A stretch of DNA of 64,000 nucleotides from Winogradskya humida (GTDB lineage Bacteria; Actinomycetota; Actinomycetes; Mycobacteriales; Micromonosporaceae): NCBI RefSeq assembly GCF_016862215.1, contig NZ_BOMN01000064.1, forward strand, positions 1 to 64,000, read 5' to 3'. The stretch's first letter is position 1. Every line of letters begins with the position of its first letter. A program made the translations under genes and the position numbers. Below are positions 44,424 through 52,961 of the stretch, in pieces. The notes under the pieces were generated by a model, which ran no database searches, was not told the DNA's origin, and saw only the letters and a program-made list of their open reading frames with translations.

Positions 44424-45231
44424 TTAACGCCCTAACGCGTGTTTTGTCCTTCTCGGCGAGCGCAGGACGCTCAGCGAGGAGAGCAGCACTACCAGCATCA
44501 GACCCGCCAGGAACGGCACCCGCCACCAGAACGGGAGATCCGCCGGGATCGGCGCGGGATCGGCGACCAGCTCCCCAAAATCCCCCAACGCCCCCGCCAG
44601 CCCCGCATCCCCCTGCGCCCGCGCGGCCCCGAGCGTGACCACCGTGGCGGACAGGCTCGTCCCCAGCACCAGCGGCCCCGAGTCGACGTCACCTTCCAAC
44701 TCCACACCCGGCGGAAATTCCCGCACCCCGGGGCCGAGCCCGAGCGGCCGCACCACGAAGAGCGACCGGAATACGAGGTACTGCGAGCGGGCGAACGCCG
44801 GGTCGATGTCCACGAGGAACCGCTGGATGATGCTCTGCGACGTGCCCCGCGCCATCGACTCGGGTGGTCGGGACGCAGGGAGAGGACGCCGCCGCGCAGC
44901 CAGTTGGTCCAGCCCTGGTAGAAGACGCCGTACGCGGGGGTCAGGCCGGCGCTGAACGGCGCCCGGGCCTGCGGCGTTTCGAGGTGATCGAGGGCCCAGC
45001 GGACTTACGGCCCGTTGCCCAGGTCGACCTGCGTAAGGCCGTAGAGGGCGTAGAGGAAGAAATAACCTTCGGGGAAGAGCTTTTGCGCGTCGTTCGCCGC
45101 TCCCTTGTCGAGCTGGGCGCAAAGAAGGGTCAGCTGTGCGCGTACCCCCCATGATCTTGGGGCGCGACCAGCCGCACGGCCGAGAGCAGGGCGATGAGCG
45201 TGACCACGACGGCAGCGACCCTGCAAACCAT
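44424..45231 (-). pseudogene. Decayed membrane-protein gene (two frameshifts and a stop)
   Basis: Protein-like sequence runs through all three minus frames in order. It starts at the ATG at 45231 with a hydrophobic VVVTLIALLSAVRLVAP, continues after a shift with LTLLCAQLDKGAANDAQKLF and GYFFLYALYGLTQVDLGN, meets an in-frame TAA at 45005-45007, and goes on with RWALDHLETPQARAPFSAGL and GVFYQGWTNWLRGG. After a second shift near 44870 it ends in SIIQRFLVDIDPAFARSQYL, an extracytosolic domain and a C-terminal helix FLAGLMLVVLLSSLSVL. The intact form would be about 265 residues with a helix at each end. No family recognised. Confidence 0.75.
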
Positions 45232-45327
45232 GCGCTCACTCAAGAAAGTGGCATCCACCTGCGGAGTTTTCCTGTAGTTCGCCGGGGCGCCAACATCACG
45301 TCGTTTACAACTGATGCGGTGTTGCGC

Positions 45328-46689
45328 ATGAATGCACTTCGTCAACTCCGCGGCCGTCGTGCCGCAGTGGTGCTCGCCGCGGCCGCCATTGTGGCCGTGC
45401 CGACGGTTGCCCTGGCCGGTGACTCGCACCCGGACAAGACCCAGGCCGCCAAGCAGGCGATCAAGGGCGGTAAGGCCCGCAACGTGATCCTGCTGATCGG
45501 CGACGGTATGGGCGACAGTGAGATCACGATCGCGCGCAACTACCAGGTCGGCGCGGCCGGCCGGCTCGCCATGGACACGCTCCCGCTGACCGGCGCCTAC
45601 ACCACGTACGCCGTGCAGAAGGCCAGCCCGAACCTGCCGGAATACGTGACCGACTCGGCCGCGTCCGGCTCCGGCTGGGCGACCGGCCACAAGACGTACA
45701 ACGGCGCCATCTCGGTCACCCCCGACGAGAAGCCGAAGCCGACCATCCTGGAGCTGGCCAAGGCCGCCGGTTTCCGGACGGGCGACGTCACCACCGCCGA
45801 GCTGCAGGACGCCACCCCGGCCGTGCTCGGCTCGCACGTCATCAGCCGGGACTGCAAGGGCCCGGACGCGATGGCCACCTGCGCGGTCAACGACAAGGTC
45901 AACGGCGGGGCCGGTTCGATCGCCGAACAGCTCGTGCAGACCAGGCCGGACGTCCTGCTGGGCGGTGGCAAGCAGTACTTCGACCAGACCGTCAAGGCCG
46001 GCAAGTACAAGGGCCTCACGGTCGCGCAGCAGGCGCAGGTCAACGGCTTCCAGATCGTCACCGACGCGGCCGGCCTCGCGGCGGCCAAGCCGAACCAGCC
46101 GATCCTGGGCGCCTTTGCCAAGAACAACATGGACCTCGAGTGGACGGGCCCGACCCCCACGCGTACGGGAACCGCGCCCTCGACGTGCGCGATCAACGCC
46201 GCGCGTACGGCCACCCAGCCGCACCTGGTCGACATGGCGTCCAAGGCCATCGACGTGCTCGACAAGCAGACGAAGAACAGCCGTAAGGGCTTCTTCCTGC
46301 AGATCGAGGGCGCGTCCATCGACAAGCAGGACCACGCGGCCAACCCGTGCGGCCAGATCGGCGAGACGGTCGGCTTCGACACGGCCATCAAGAAGGTTCT
46401 GCAGTACCAGAAGTCGCACCCGGACACCCTGGTCGTCGTGACCGCCGACCACGGCCACACCAGCCAGATCGTCGAGACCGCGACGCTGGGCTACACCGCG
46501 ACGCTGACCACGCACGACGGCGCCAACATGACCATCAGCTACGCGACGTCGGAGATCACCGGCTCGCAGCAGCACACCGGCACCGAGGTCAGGATCGCCG
46601 CCGGTGGCCCGCAGGCCGCCAACGTGCTCGGCGTGACCAACCAGACCGACCTGTTCTTCACCATGAAGCGGGCACTCGGCGTGAACTGA
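45328..46689 (+). CDS. phoA: Secreted alkaline phosphatase, PhoA type
   Basis: A 453-residue exported phosphomonoesterase. The signal peptide ends near VALAGDSH. Family motifs in order are NVILLIGDGMGDSEI (metal site), VTDSAASGSGWATG with the phosphorylated Ser, GASIDKQDHAANP and VVTADHGHTSQIV with zinc-binding His and Asp residues. The order and DSAAS motif match E. coli PhoA rather than PhoD or PhoX. It hydrolyses phosphate esters outside the membrane. No convincing tandem PHO box was found upstream; one GTTCGCC half-site lies about 60 bases before the start. Confidence 0.93.
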   Translation: MNALRQLRGRRAAVVLAAAAIVAVPTVALAGDSHPDKTQAAKQAIKGGKARNVILLIGDGMGDSEITIARNYQVGAAGRLAMDTLPLTGAYTTYAVQKASPNLPEYVTDSAASGSGWATGHKTYNGAISVTPDEKPKPTILELAKAAGFRTGDVTTAELQDATPAVLGSHVISRDCKGPDAMATCAVNDKVNGGAGSIAEQLVQTRPDVLLGGGKQYFDQTVKAGKYKGLTVAQQAQVNGFQIVTDAAGLAAAKPNQPILGAFAKNNMDLEWTGPTPTRTGTAPSTCAINAARTATQPHLVDMASKAIDVLDKQTKNSRKGFFLQIEGASIDKQDHAANPCGQIGETVGFDTAIKKVLQYQKSHPDTLVVVTADHGHTSQIVETATLGYTATLTTHDGANMTISYATSEITGSQQHTGTEVRIAAGGPQAANVLGVTNQTDLFFTMKRALGVN

Positions 46690-46700
46690 CGCCTCCGCTG

Positions 46701-46737
46701 AGAAGGGCACGCCTCCCCGCCGGGGGCGTGCCCTTCT
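46701..46737 (+). terminator. Rho-independent terminator
   Basis: A perfect 13-bp stem AGAAGGGCACGCC (46701-46713) with complement 46725-46737 and an 11-base GC-rich loop, followed by TCTAT. It ends the phosphatase transcript. Confidence 0.9.
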
Positions 46738-46756
46738 TCTATATGCTGCCCCTTCA

Positions 46757-47998
46757 ATGCGCAAACGAACGATCGCCCTGATCGCGACGGCCCTGATCGC
46801 GACGGCTCTGGCCGCCGCCGCGCTGATCCCGCTGCTGGCGGGCGACGAGCATGACAAGAAGCCGGCTGCCGGTCGTGAGGTCCGGCTCGTCCTCAGCCCC
46901 GTCGCCGACACCACGATCAGCCAGGTGGTGCAGGACGGCGATCTGAGCGCCAAAACGACGCTGGCGACCTGCCCGGCAACCTGTGAGAACGACCCCAGCG
47001 GGCGGCGGGACGCGCAACTGCGGTTCTCGCTGACAACGCTGCCCGCGAACGCGACCGACGTGCACGCCACGCTGCGCGTCTACTCGTGGCAGGACTACCC
47101 GGCCCGCATCTCCGTCGGCGACGCGAAGCTTCCCGCGGTGCGAACGGGCTTCAACGAATTCCCGGTCAACCTCGGCGACGGCACTTTCACACTTTCCCAG
47201 GAGAGTTACGACCAGCGGATTTACTGGGCCTCGGAGGAAAACGCCGATCCGGCGCTGCGGCCTCAGCTGGTGGTCTCCTACCGGCAGGCCGGCTGGAAGC
47301 TGGTGTGGGGTGACGAATTCGACGGCGGCACGCTCGACCGCTCGAAGTGGAACCTGCGCAACGGCGAGGCCCGCGACATCGACCTCGGGTGCAACGTCGA
47401 CAGCCCGGCCAACACGTTCGTCAGCGGCGGCATGCTGACCCTGCGCGCGCTGCGGCAGAGCGTGGCCTGTGGCTCCCGGACCCGGCAGTTCACCCAGTCG
47501 TACCTCGACACCATGGGCAAGGCGTCCTGGCAGTACGGCCGGTTCGAGATCCGCGCCAAGTCCCCGACGACCGCCACCGGCTCCACCGGGCTGTGGCCGG
47601 CGTTCTGGCTGCGCCCCGACGACGGCGGCAACGGCGAGATCGACATCACCGAGCTGCCCGGCGGCGGCGCCTGGTACGACAAGGCCACCGCCTCGATCTT
47701 CTGGGACTACACGCCGGTCAAGCAGGACGTCCGGATCCCGCTGCCCGGCGGGGCGCTGGCTTCGGACGGCTTCCACACGTACGCGACCGAGTGGACCGCC
47801 GACTCGCTGAAGTGGTACATCGACGACCAGCTGGTCTGGACCCGCGACCGGACCACGACACCGTGGTACGACCAGGCCTTTCACAAGCCGTACAACATCC
47901 GGCTCAACACCCAGGTCGGCGGCTGGCTCGGCACCCCGGACGCCGCAACCGTCTTCCCCGCCGATTTTGTCGTCGACTACGTCCGCGTCTACCAGTAG
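46757..47998 (+). CDS. Secreted GH16 beta-glucanase with N-terminal beta-sandwich module
   Basis: A 413-residue exoprotein. A signal-anchor-like N-terminus contains repeated IATAL. Residues about 40-175 form a DNRLRE/CBM96-type beta-sandwich (ADTTISQ, DAQLRFSLTTLP, RPQLVVSYR). The remaining 235 residues are a concanavalin-like glycoside hydrolase family 16 domain: KLVWGDEFDGGTLD, YGRFEIRAK, GLWPAFWLRP and the catalytic GEIDITE with two acidic nucleophile/acid residues. Probable substrates are beta-1,3- or mixed-linked glucans. It directly precedes the polysaccharide locus. Confidence 0.92.
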   Translation: MRKRTIALIATALIATALAAAALIPLLAGDEHDKKPAAGREVRLVLSPVADTTISQVVQDGDLSAKTTLATCPATCENDPSGRRDAQLRFSLTTLPANATDVHATLRVYSWQDYPARISVGDAKLPAVRTGFNEFPVNLGDGTFTLSQESYDQRIYWASEENADPALRPQLVVSYRQAGWKLVWGDEFDGGTLDRSKWNLRNGEARDIDLGCNVDSPANTFVSGGMLTLRALRQSVACGSRTRQFTQSYLDTMGKASWQYGRFEIRAKSPTTATGSTGLWPAFWLRPDDGGNGEIDITELPGGGAWYDKATASIFWDYTPVKQDVRIPLPGGALASDGFHTYATEWTADSLKWYIDDQLVWTRDRTTTPWYDQAFHKPYNIRLNTQVGGWLGTPDAATVFPADFVVDYVRVYQ

Positions 47999-48011
47999 CA
48001 GGAGCAAAACC

Positions 48012-49178
48012 GTGCAGGAAGTTCTGGGGCAGCGGCTCGGCTGGGTGGTCCGGGCCGTCTTCGACAACCCCGGCGTGACGGTCAAGGTCGGCGACGACCC
48101 CACCGCCACCGTCAGGTACGCCGTGATCCCCGCCCTCGGCAACGCCCGTTTCCTGCTGCCCCTGGCCTCCGCACGGGTGACGGCGGCGTCGCTGCTGGCG
48201 TACAACGCGCTGCGCCCGCCGAAGGTCCGCGCGGGCCGCGCCGCGGTCGGTGTGCTGGCCCGCGTCGGGCTGCTCGGTCTCACCAACGCGCCGGTCCTGT
48301 CGGTTCACGCCGACAAGGCGGAAGACCTGCTCTCCGGCTTCCTCGCCGCCGAGCTCGGCTACGACCGGCTGCACGCGGCGATCGGCATCCGGCCGCCGGA
48401 CCCGCACCACAAGCCGACCCTGCAGCTCTTCGACGACCAGGGCCGCCCCCGCGGGTACGCGAAGATCGGCTGGAACGACGGCACCCGGGCGATGGTCCGC
48501 GCGGAGGCAGCCACGCTGGCCGCGCTGCCCGCCGGGGGTGGTTTCCCACCCGCGCCGCAGCTCAAGCTGCACACCCAGTGGCACGGCCGGGAGATCGCGG
48601 TCATCGAGCCGATGCCCCGCGACGTGCGACGCATCCGCAGGCCGGACAGCCCCCGGCTCGACGCGATGCTCGCGGTCGCCCGGCGCGGTGGGCCGGCTAC
48701 TCCTCCGGTCCCGGTGACCGGCCTGATCGCCGGGTGGCGGGACCGTGCCAAGGACGCCGACCCGCGCATCCACGTATTCATCGACAGGCTTGACACCGGG
48801 CTCACACTCGAATTCGGGGACTGGCACGGCGACTGGGTGCCGTGGAACATGGCCCGGCATCGGGGAGGGCTGCTCGTGTGGGACTGGGAGAACCGGGCTG
48901 CGGGCGTACCCGTCGGATTTGACCTCGCCCACCAGGCCTTCCAGACGGCCCTGTCCACCCACGGCAAGCCCGCCGCCGACTGTGCGGAAGCGGTCGACGG
49001 TGCCTTGGCCGCCTACGGCCCGGCGTTGGGGCTTGACCCGGCCCGGCAGCGGTTCGTCGCGGACGCCTACCTGGTCGAGCTGTGGCTGCGCACCTACGAG
49101 TTGTCCGGCGGTGGTGCGGGCTGGAACCCCAAGCTGCATCCCGCGTTGCTCGACGTCCTGGAGGCCCGGCATGGGTAA
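48012..49178 (+). CDS. Kinase-like phosphotransferase of the polysaccharide locus
   Basis: 388 residues from a GTG that follows AGGAGC, 13 bases after the GH16 stop. The C-terminal half shows an APH-type catalytic loop HGDWVPWNMARH (HxDxxxxN) and a metal motif VWDWENR, then PVGFDLAHQAF. The N-terminal half lacks a canonical nucleotide-binding Lys motif that I can point to with confidence. Similar proteins occur beside exopolysaccharide genes of actinomycetes. Role unknown; it may phosphorylate a sugar or lipid precursor. Confidence 0.75.
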   Translation: MQEVLGQRLGWVVRAVFDNPGVTVKVGDDPTATVRYAVIPALGNARFLLPLASARVTAASLLAYNALRPPKVRAGRAAVGVLARVGLLGLTNAPVLSVHADKAEDLLSGFLAAELGYDRLHAAIGIRPPDPHHKPTLQLFDDQGRPRGYAKIGWNDGTRAMVRAEAATLAALPAGGGFPPAPQLKLHTQWHGREIAVIEPMPRDVRRIRRPDSPRLDAMLAVARRGGPATPPVPVTGLIAGWRDRAKDADPRIHVFIDRLDTGLTLEFGDWHGDWVPWNMARHRGGLLVWDWENRAAGVPVGFDLAHQAFQTALSTHGKPAADCAEAVDGALAAYGPALGLDPARQRFVADAYLVELWLRTYELSGGGAGWNPKLHPALLDVLEARHG

Positions 49179-49611
49179 CGCCTCGTTCGTGTCACCCGAA
49201 CGGCCGTGGAAAATCGGTCTCGCGCTGGTCCTCGGCATCAGCTTCCTGGCGCGGGCCATGGCCGAGGACGGGCTGACGGCGTTTGTGCTCGACGCGGTCA
49301 CGGGGGTCGTGGGCCTCGTGCTGGCGTGGCGGATCGCCGCGACGAAGGTGTCGGTCACGCCGTCGCTGATCGAGGACGTCCGGCTCTTCCGCCGGGTCTC
49401 CTGGCCGCGTGACCAGGTCGTCGATGTAGTCGTGAGACGGCCCGGTGGGCTGTGGGCGGGGCAGTGCCTCGTGCTCGTCCTCGCGGACGGCACCGAGGCT
49501 GCTCTGCTCGCGTCCCGGGCCTACTCCCGCTTTCCGATCGGCTCCCACCCGCAGCGACTCGCGGCGATGGCCGGGCAGCTGCGGGATGCGCTTGTTACTC
49601 AGCCCAGCTGA
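49171..49611 (+). CDS. Small membrane protein with PH-like domain
   Basis: 146 residues, starting eight bases before the end of the kinase-like gene. Two hydrophobic segments (IGLALVLGISFLARAM; FVLDAVTGVVGLVLAW) form a hairpin in the membrane. The soluble part VSVTPSLIEDVRLFRRVSWPRD..VVVRRPGG..LVLADGTEAALLASR has the strand pattern of bacterial PH (YdbS-like) domains. It overlaps the convergent sulfotransferase gene by 17 bases. Function unknown. Confidence 0.75.
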   Translation: MGNASFVSPERPWKIGLALVLGISFLARAMAEDGLTAFVLDAVTGVVGLVLAWRIAATKVSVTPSLIEDVRLFRRVSWPRDQVVDVVVRRPGGLWAGQCLVLVLADGTEAALLASRAYSRFPIGSHPQRLAAMAGQLRDALVTQPS

Positions 49612-50461
49612 AACGCATCGACAGCCGGTCTGCCAGGGCCGCGTTGTAGGGCTGGTAGTACGCTGTGAGCTCCGCCCGCACGTCGTCGTCCATACCCTTG
49701 CTTGGGCGATCGTTGAAGACGTCGTAGGCGGGCAACTCGTACGCCGGCAGCCCGACGAACGACAGGATCTGCGCGTACGTCTGCGCGGGCTCCCGGTAGA
49801 ACGTCTCGCTCGCCACGAAGAGCAGCTGGGACCGGTCGAACCGCGCCAGCCACGGCTCGAGATGCTCGAGGTACCGCCCACGCGCCCGATACGAATACCA
49901 GTCGAACGCGGTGTCATCGGGTTTTGCCGTAGCCGTGCGGCTCTCCTCCGCGGCCAGCGCCTCCCGGAAGCCGAGCGGCTCGACGCCCTCCCCGCGACGC
50001 TCCTTCCAGTGTGAGAAAGCGCGCTCGACCGGGTCCCGCAGCAACACGATCATCCGCGCCTGCGGCATCAGCTCGGCGACCCGCCCCGGCACCTCGGGAT
50101 GGAACATGTACAGCGGCGCGGCCTCGCCCACCTTCGACGGCCCGCCGTGCTTGCGTTCCAGGGCGGCGCGCTGCCGGTCGGTCGGGAAGTGCGAGCGGTA
50201 CCAGGCCTCACCGCGCGACCAGTTCTCCTCGAAGTAGTGCGAGGTCTTGGTGTTCCACGCCGGGAAGAGCCGCGGCACGAGCGGATGCTGGATCAGGTAG
50301 TTCCACAGCGAGGTGGTGCCGCCGCGCTTCGTCCCGATGACCAGGAAGTCGGGCAGCGGCCGCCGGTCGCTCGTGCGTTCGCCATAGCGGACCAGCAACT
50401 CCCTGACCTGCTCCTTCGCACCGGCCGGCGCGACCCCTTTGAGCTTGTCCTTCACACTCAT
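49595..50461 (-). CDS. Sulfotransferase
   Basis: A 288-residue PAPS-dependent sulfotransferase. The 5'-phosphosulfate loop is IGTKRGGTTSLWNYL (about 43-57) and the 3'-phosphate motif is LLRDPVERAFSHW (about 130-142). The fold and the KTSHYFEENW and GEAAPLYMFHP segments match heparan/NodH-like carbohydrate sulfotransferases. It overlaps the flippase gene (ATGA at 50458) in a minus-strand polysaccharide operon. It most likely adds sulfate to the polysaccharide or a lipid-linked precursor. Confidence 0.9.
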   Translation of the reverse strand: MSVKDKLKGVAPAGAKEQVRELLVRYGERTSDRRPLPDFLVIGTKRGGTTSLWNYLIQHPLVPRLFPAWNTKTSHYFEENWSRGEAWYRSHFPTDRQRAALERKHGGPSKVGEAAPLYMFHPEVPGRVAELMPQARMIVLLRDPVERAFSHWKERRGEGVEPLGFREALAAEESRTATAKPDDTAFDWYSYRARGRYLEHLEPWLARFDRSQLLFVASETFYREPAQTYAQILSFVGLPAYELPAYDVFNDRPSKGMDDDVRAELTAYYQPYNAALADRLSMRFSWAE

Positions 50462-52047
50462 CTCAGCTGCGTCCTCACTGTCTTCAGCGCCGCACGGACC
50501 CGGCCGTCAGCGAGCAGTGCCAGGCACCCCGCGACGATCACGGCAAGTGCGACGGCAAGCCCACCCAATCCACGACCCGCGACGAGAGTGCCGATCAGGG
50601 CCGCAGCGCCGGTCGCGCCCAGCACCCCCACCGCCGACACGATTTCGGTACGCCCGAAGAGCGCCTCCCCCAGCGCCCGCCTCGCCAGCACCGCGGCCAC
50701 CACGTTCTCGACCACGATCCCCGACGACCACGCGATCGCCGCCCCCAGCGCCCCATGACCGGGAACCAGCACCACACACCCGACGACGTTCAGCGCCAGC
50801 CCCGCCACACAGGCCAGCAGGTGCCCACGGCTGTTCCCGCTCATCAACAGCACGGTCTGCACGAGCCCGACCCCGACATTGACCAGCATCGCCACAGCCA
50901 GCACCGCCATCGGCCCCGCACCCGCCCGGAACTCCCGCCCGAACAACTCCAGAAAACCAGGAGCAAAAACCGCCAGCAGCGCGTACGCAGGCCACGAAAG
51001 CACCACAATCCACAACGTCGTACGCCGATAGACCTCCGCCGCCTCCCGCCGCCTTCCCACCCCGAGCAACCGGGACAGCTGAGGCGCAATCGCCACCCTG
51101 AGCCCCTGCATGATCAGCAACCCAGCAAGCGCATAACGCCCCACCGCCGCAAAGACCCCCGCCTCAGCTTGCGTCGACAACGCCCCGGTGAGCAGGACGC
51201 CCACCCACATGCTGCTGGCATCAATAGCCACCGAAGCCGCCCGCGGCAGCGCAAACCCCCAAAACAACCGCCACGCCGCCCGATCCAACCCGCGGGCCTC
51301 GTTCTCCCCCAGTGGCCCGCGCGCCTCGCTGCCCAACCGGCCCAACCCGCGGGCCTCGTTCTCCCCCAGTGGCCCGCGCGCTCTGCTTTCCAACCGGCCT
51401 CTTCCGCGCGTTCCCCCTGTTGAATTGTTCGATTTGCGGGGTTTACCGATCAGTGCAATCGCGATGATCAACGCGGCGGCGATCGGCAGCAGCCAACCGG
51501 CAAAGCCGAGCAGCACCCCGCCCCCCGCCAGCACCGCGGCGATCATCAGAGCCGGCCGCGCAATAGGCACAAAAAGGAACTGCACCCCGGCATAAACAGC
51601 CACCGGCCGCGTGGCACGCACCGCCGCAAGCAGCACAGTCGACGCCACAATCACCGGAACGCCAACAAACGCGAGCCGAATCAGCCCAGCGCCATCCGGA
51701 TCATCAAGCAGCGCGCGCGAGATCGGATCAGCCGCCGCAAGCCCGATCGCCGCGACCACCACCGACAAACCCACCGTCGGCAGCAACGCAACCGGCAGCA
51801 GCGCTTCACTTTTTTGAGGACTGCGCGGAATCGCCCACATCAGACCCGTGTCGGCGCCCAGGCAGCAGACCGCCCCGACGATGGTCACCAGCCCGATGAC
51901 GCTGAACAGCGCCCCCGACCCGTCCGCGCCGAACGTCCGCACGATCACCGTGGTCAGCACGAAGCCGAACGCCCCGTTGGCCGCGGCGCCGATCAGCCCG
52001 ATCGCGCCACTTCGCGTGCTCTGGCGTACCTCAGATGTTGCCGTCAC
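50458..52047 (-). CDS. Polysaccharide flippase, Wzx/MATE-like
   Basis: A 529-residue membrane protein with about fourteen helices. The N-terminus GAIGLIGAAANGAFGFVLTTVIVRTFGADGSGALFS is typical of the polysaccharide-biosynthesis (Wzx) transport family. It would flip lipid-linked repeat units to the outer face. A central cytosolic loop (about 205-250) contains a duplicated 19-residue unit RGPLGENEARGL not expected in the family. It is embedded between the sulfotransferase and GT2 genes with overlapping ends. Confidence 0.9.
   Translation of the reverse strand: MTATSEVRQSTRSGAIGLIGAAANGAFGFVLTTVIVRTFGADGSGALFSVIGLVTIVGAVCCLGADTGLMWAIPRSPQKSEALLPVALLPTVGLSVVVAAIGLAAADPISRALLDDPDGAGLIRLAFVGVPVIVASTVLLAAVRATRPVAVYAGVQFLFVPIARPALMIAAVLAGGGVLLGFAGWLLPIAAALIIAIALIGKPRKSNNSTGGTRGRGRLESRARGPLGENEARGLGRLGSEARGPLGENEARGLDRAAWRLFWGFALPRAASVAIDASSMWVGVLLTGALSTQAEAGVFAAVGRYALAGLLIMQGLRVAIAPQLSRLLGVGRRREAAEVYRRTTLWIVVLSWPAYALLAVFAPGFLELFGREFRAGAGPMAVLAVAMLVNVGVGLVQTVLLMSGNSRGHLLACVAGLALNVVGCVVLVPGHGALGAAIAWSSGIVVENVVAAVLARRALGEALFGRTEIVSAVGVLGATGAAALIGTLVAGRGLGGLAVALAVIVAGCLALLADGRVRAALKTVRTQLR
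51285..51398. repeat. 57-bp direct duplication inside the flippase gene
   Basis: Two 57-bp units start at 51285 and 51342. Their first 39 bases are identical, and the unit contains the inverted pair CGCGGGCC / GGCCCGCG. The duplication keeps frame and adds 19 residues to a cytosolic loop. Confidence 0.88.
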
Positions 52048-52961
52048 TAAATCCCTTTGCCGCGTTTCTGGGCCATGCGCAGGGCCCGCTCGCCGGTCAT
52101 CAACCCCATGATCACCGGGAGGGTGACCAGGACCCGCTTCTCGGTGGGGTTGAGACGCAGGACGGCGGCCAGCTCTTTGATCGCTTCGGTACGCCGATGG
52201 CCGGACGCGAGCGCGAAAGCGATCTGCCCCCGCAGCCGGGCCATCCCCTCACGGCTCTCGGCCAGCTCGGGGTGCTTGGCGATGAGATACCGCTGGGCCT
52301 CGACGATCATCGCCCAGCGGCCGAAGTAGTACGAGCCGCCGTGCCAGTCGACGATGACCAGGGCGGCGGGGACGATCGCGATCGGTGTCTGCGCGGCGAC
52401 GCGCAGGAGCCACTCGTAGTCCTCGCTGTAGCCGCCGGGGATGTTCTCGTCGACCTCGCCGGCAGCGGCCCAGATCGAGCGGCGTACCAGCATGGTGCTC
52501 GAATGCACCTCCATGACCCGGTCCGCGAGGAAGTCGCGCAGATAGACCCGGTCGGTGTCGAGGATGCGTTCCTTGTCGATGCCGGGGCCGCGCAGCCGCA
52601 GCCCGCAACTGACCGCGCCGACCTCGGGGTGGGCGAGCAGCGCCACCTGCCGGGTCAGCTTCGACGCGAGCCAGATGTCGTCGTCGTCGCAGAAGGCGAG
52701 CAGCTCGCCGGTGGCCGCGTCGACCCCGCTGTTGCGCCCGCCGGGCAGGCCCTGGGTGCGGGTGTTGCTGATCAGTTTGAGGGCGCGGTTGGGGCCGACC
52801 TCCACCACCAGATCGCGGACCTGCACGTGGTCGTAGACGACGATGCACTCGACCCGGCCCACGTAGTCCTGGTTGAGGATGCTGATGACCGCGCGTTCGA
52901 GGAGCCCGGGACGGTCGCGGGTGGCGACGACCACAGTGACGTCGGGCGGGCGGTTATGCAC
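52047..52961 (-). CDS. Family 2 glycosyltransferase
   Basis: A 304-residue cytosolic GT-A enzyme. VTVVVATRDRPGLLERAVISIL opens the nucleotide-sugar fold; LPGGRNSGVDAATGELLAFCDDDDIW carries the metal-binding DDD; the acceptor region includes GGYSEDYEWLLRVA. Its start lies inside the Wzz-like gene end and its stop touches the flippase start. It adds one sugar to the growing repeat unit; donor and acceptor are unknown. Confidence 0.92.
   Translation of the reverse strand: MHNRPPDVTVVVATRDRPGLLERAVISILNQDYVGRVECIVVYDHVQVRDLVVEVGPNRALKLISNTRTQGLPGGRNSGVDAATGELLAFCDDDDIWLASKLTRQVALLAHPEVGAVSCGLRLRGPGIDKERILDTDRVYLRDFLADRVMEVHSSTMLVRRSIWAAAGEVDENIPGGYSEDYEWLLRVAAQTPIAIVPAALVIVDWHGGSYYFGRWAMIVEAQRYLIAKHPELAESREGMARLRGQIAFALASGHRRTEAIKELAAVLRLNPTEKRVLVTLPVIMGLMTGERALRMAQKRGKGI

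Noticed and set aside
45280..45327. PHO box before the alkaline phosphatase gene
   Set aside because: Only one GTTCGCC half-site is present; a tandem 11-bp direct repeat is lacking.
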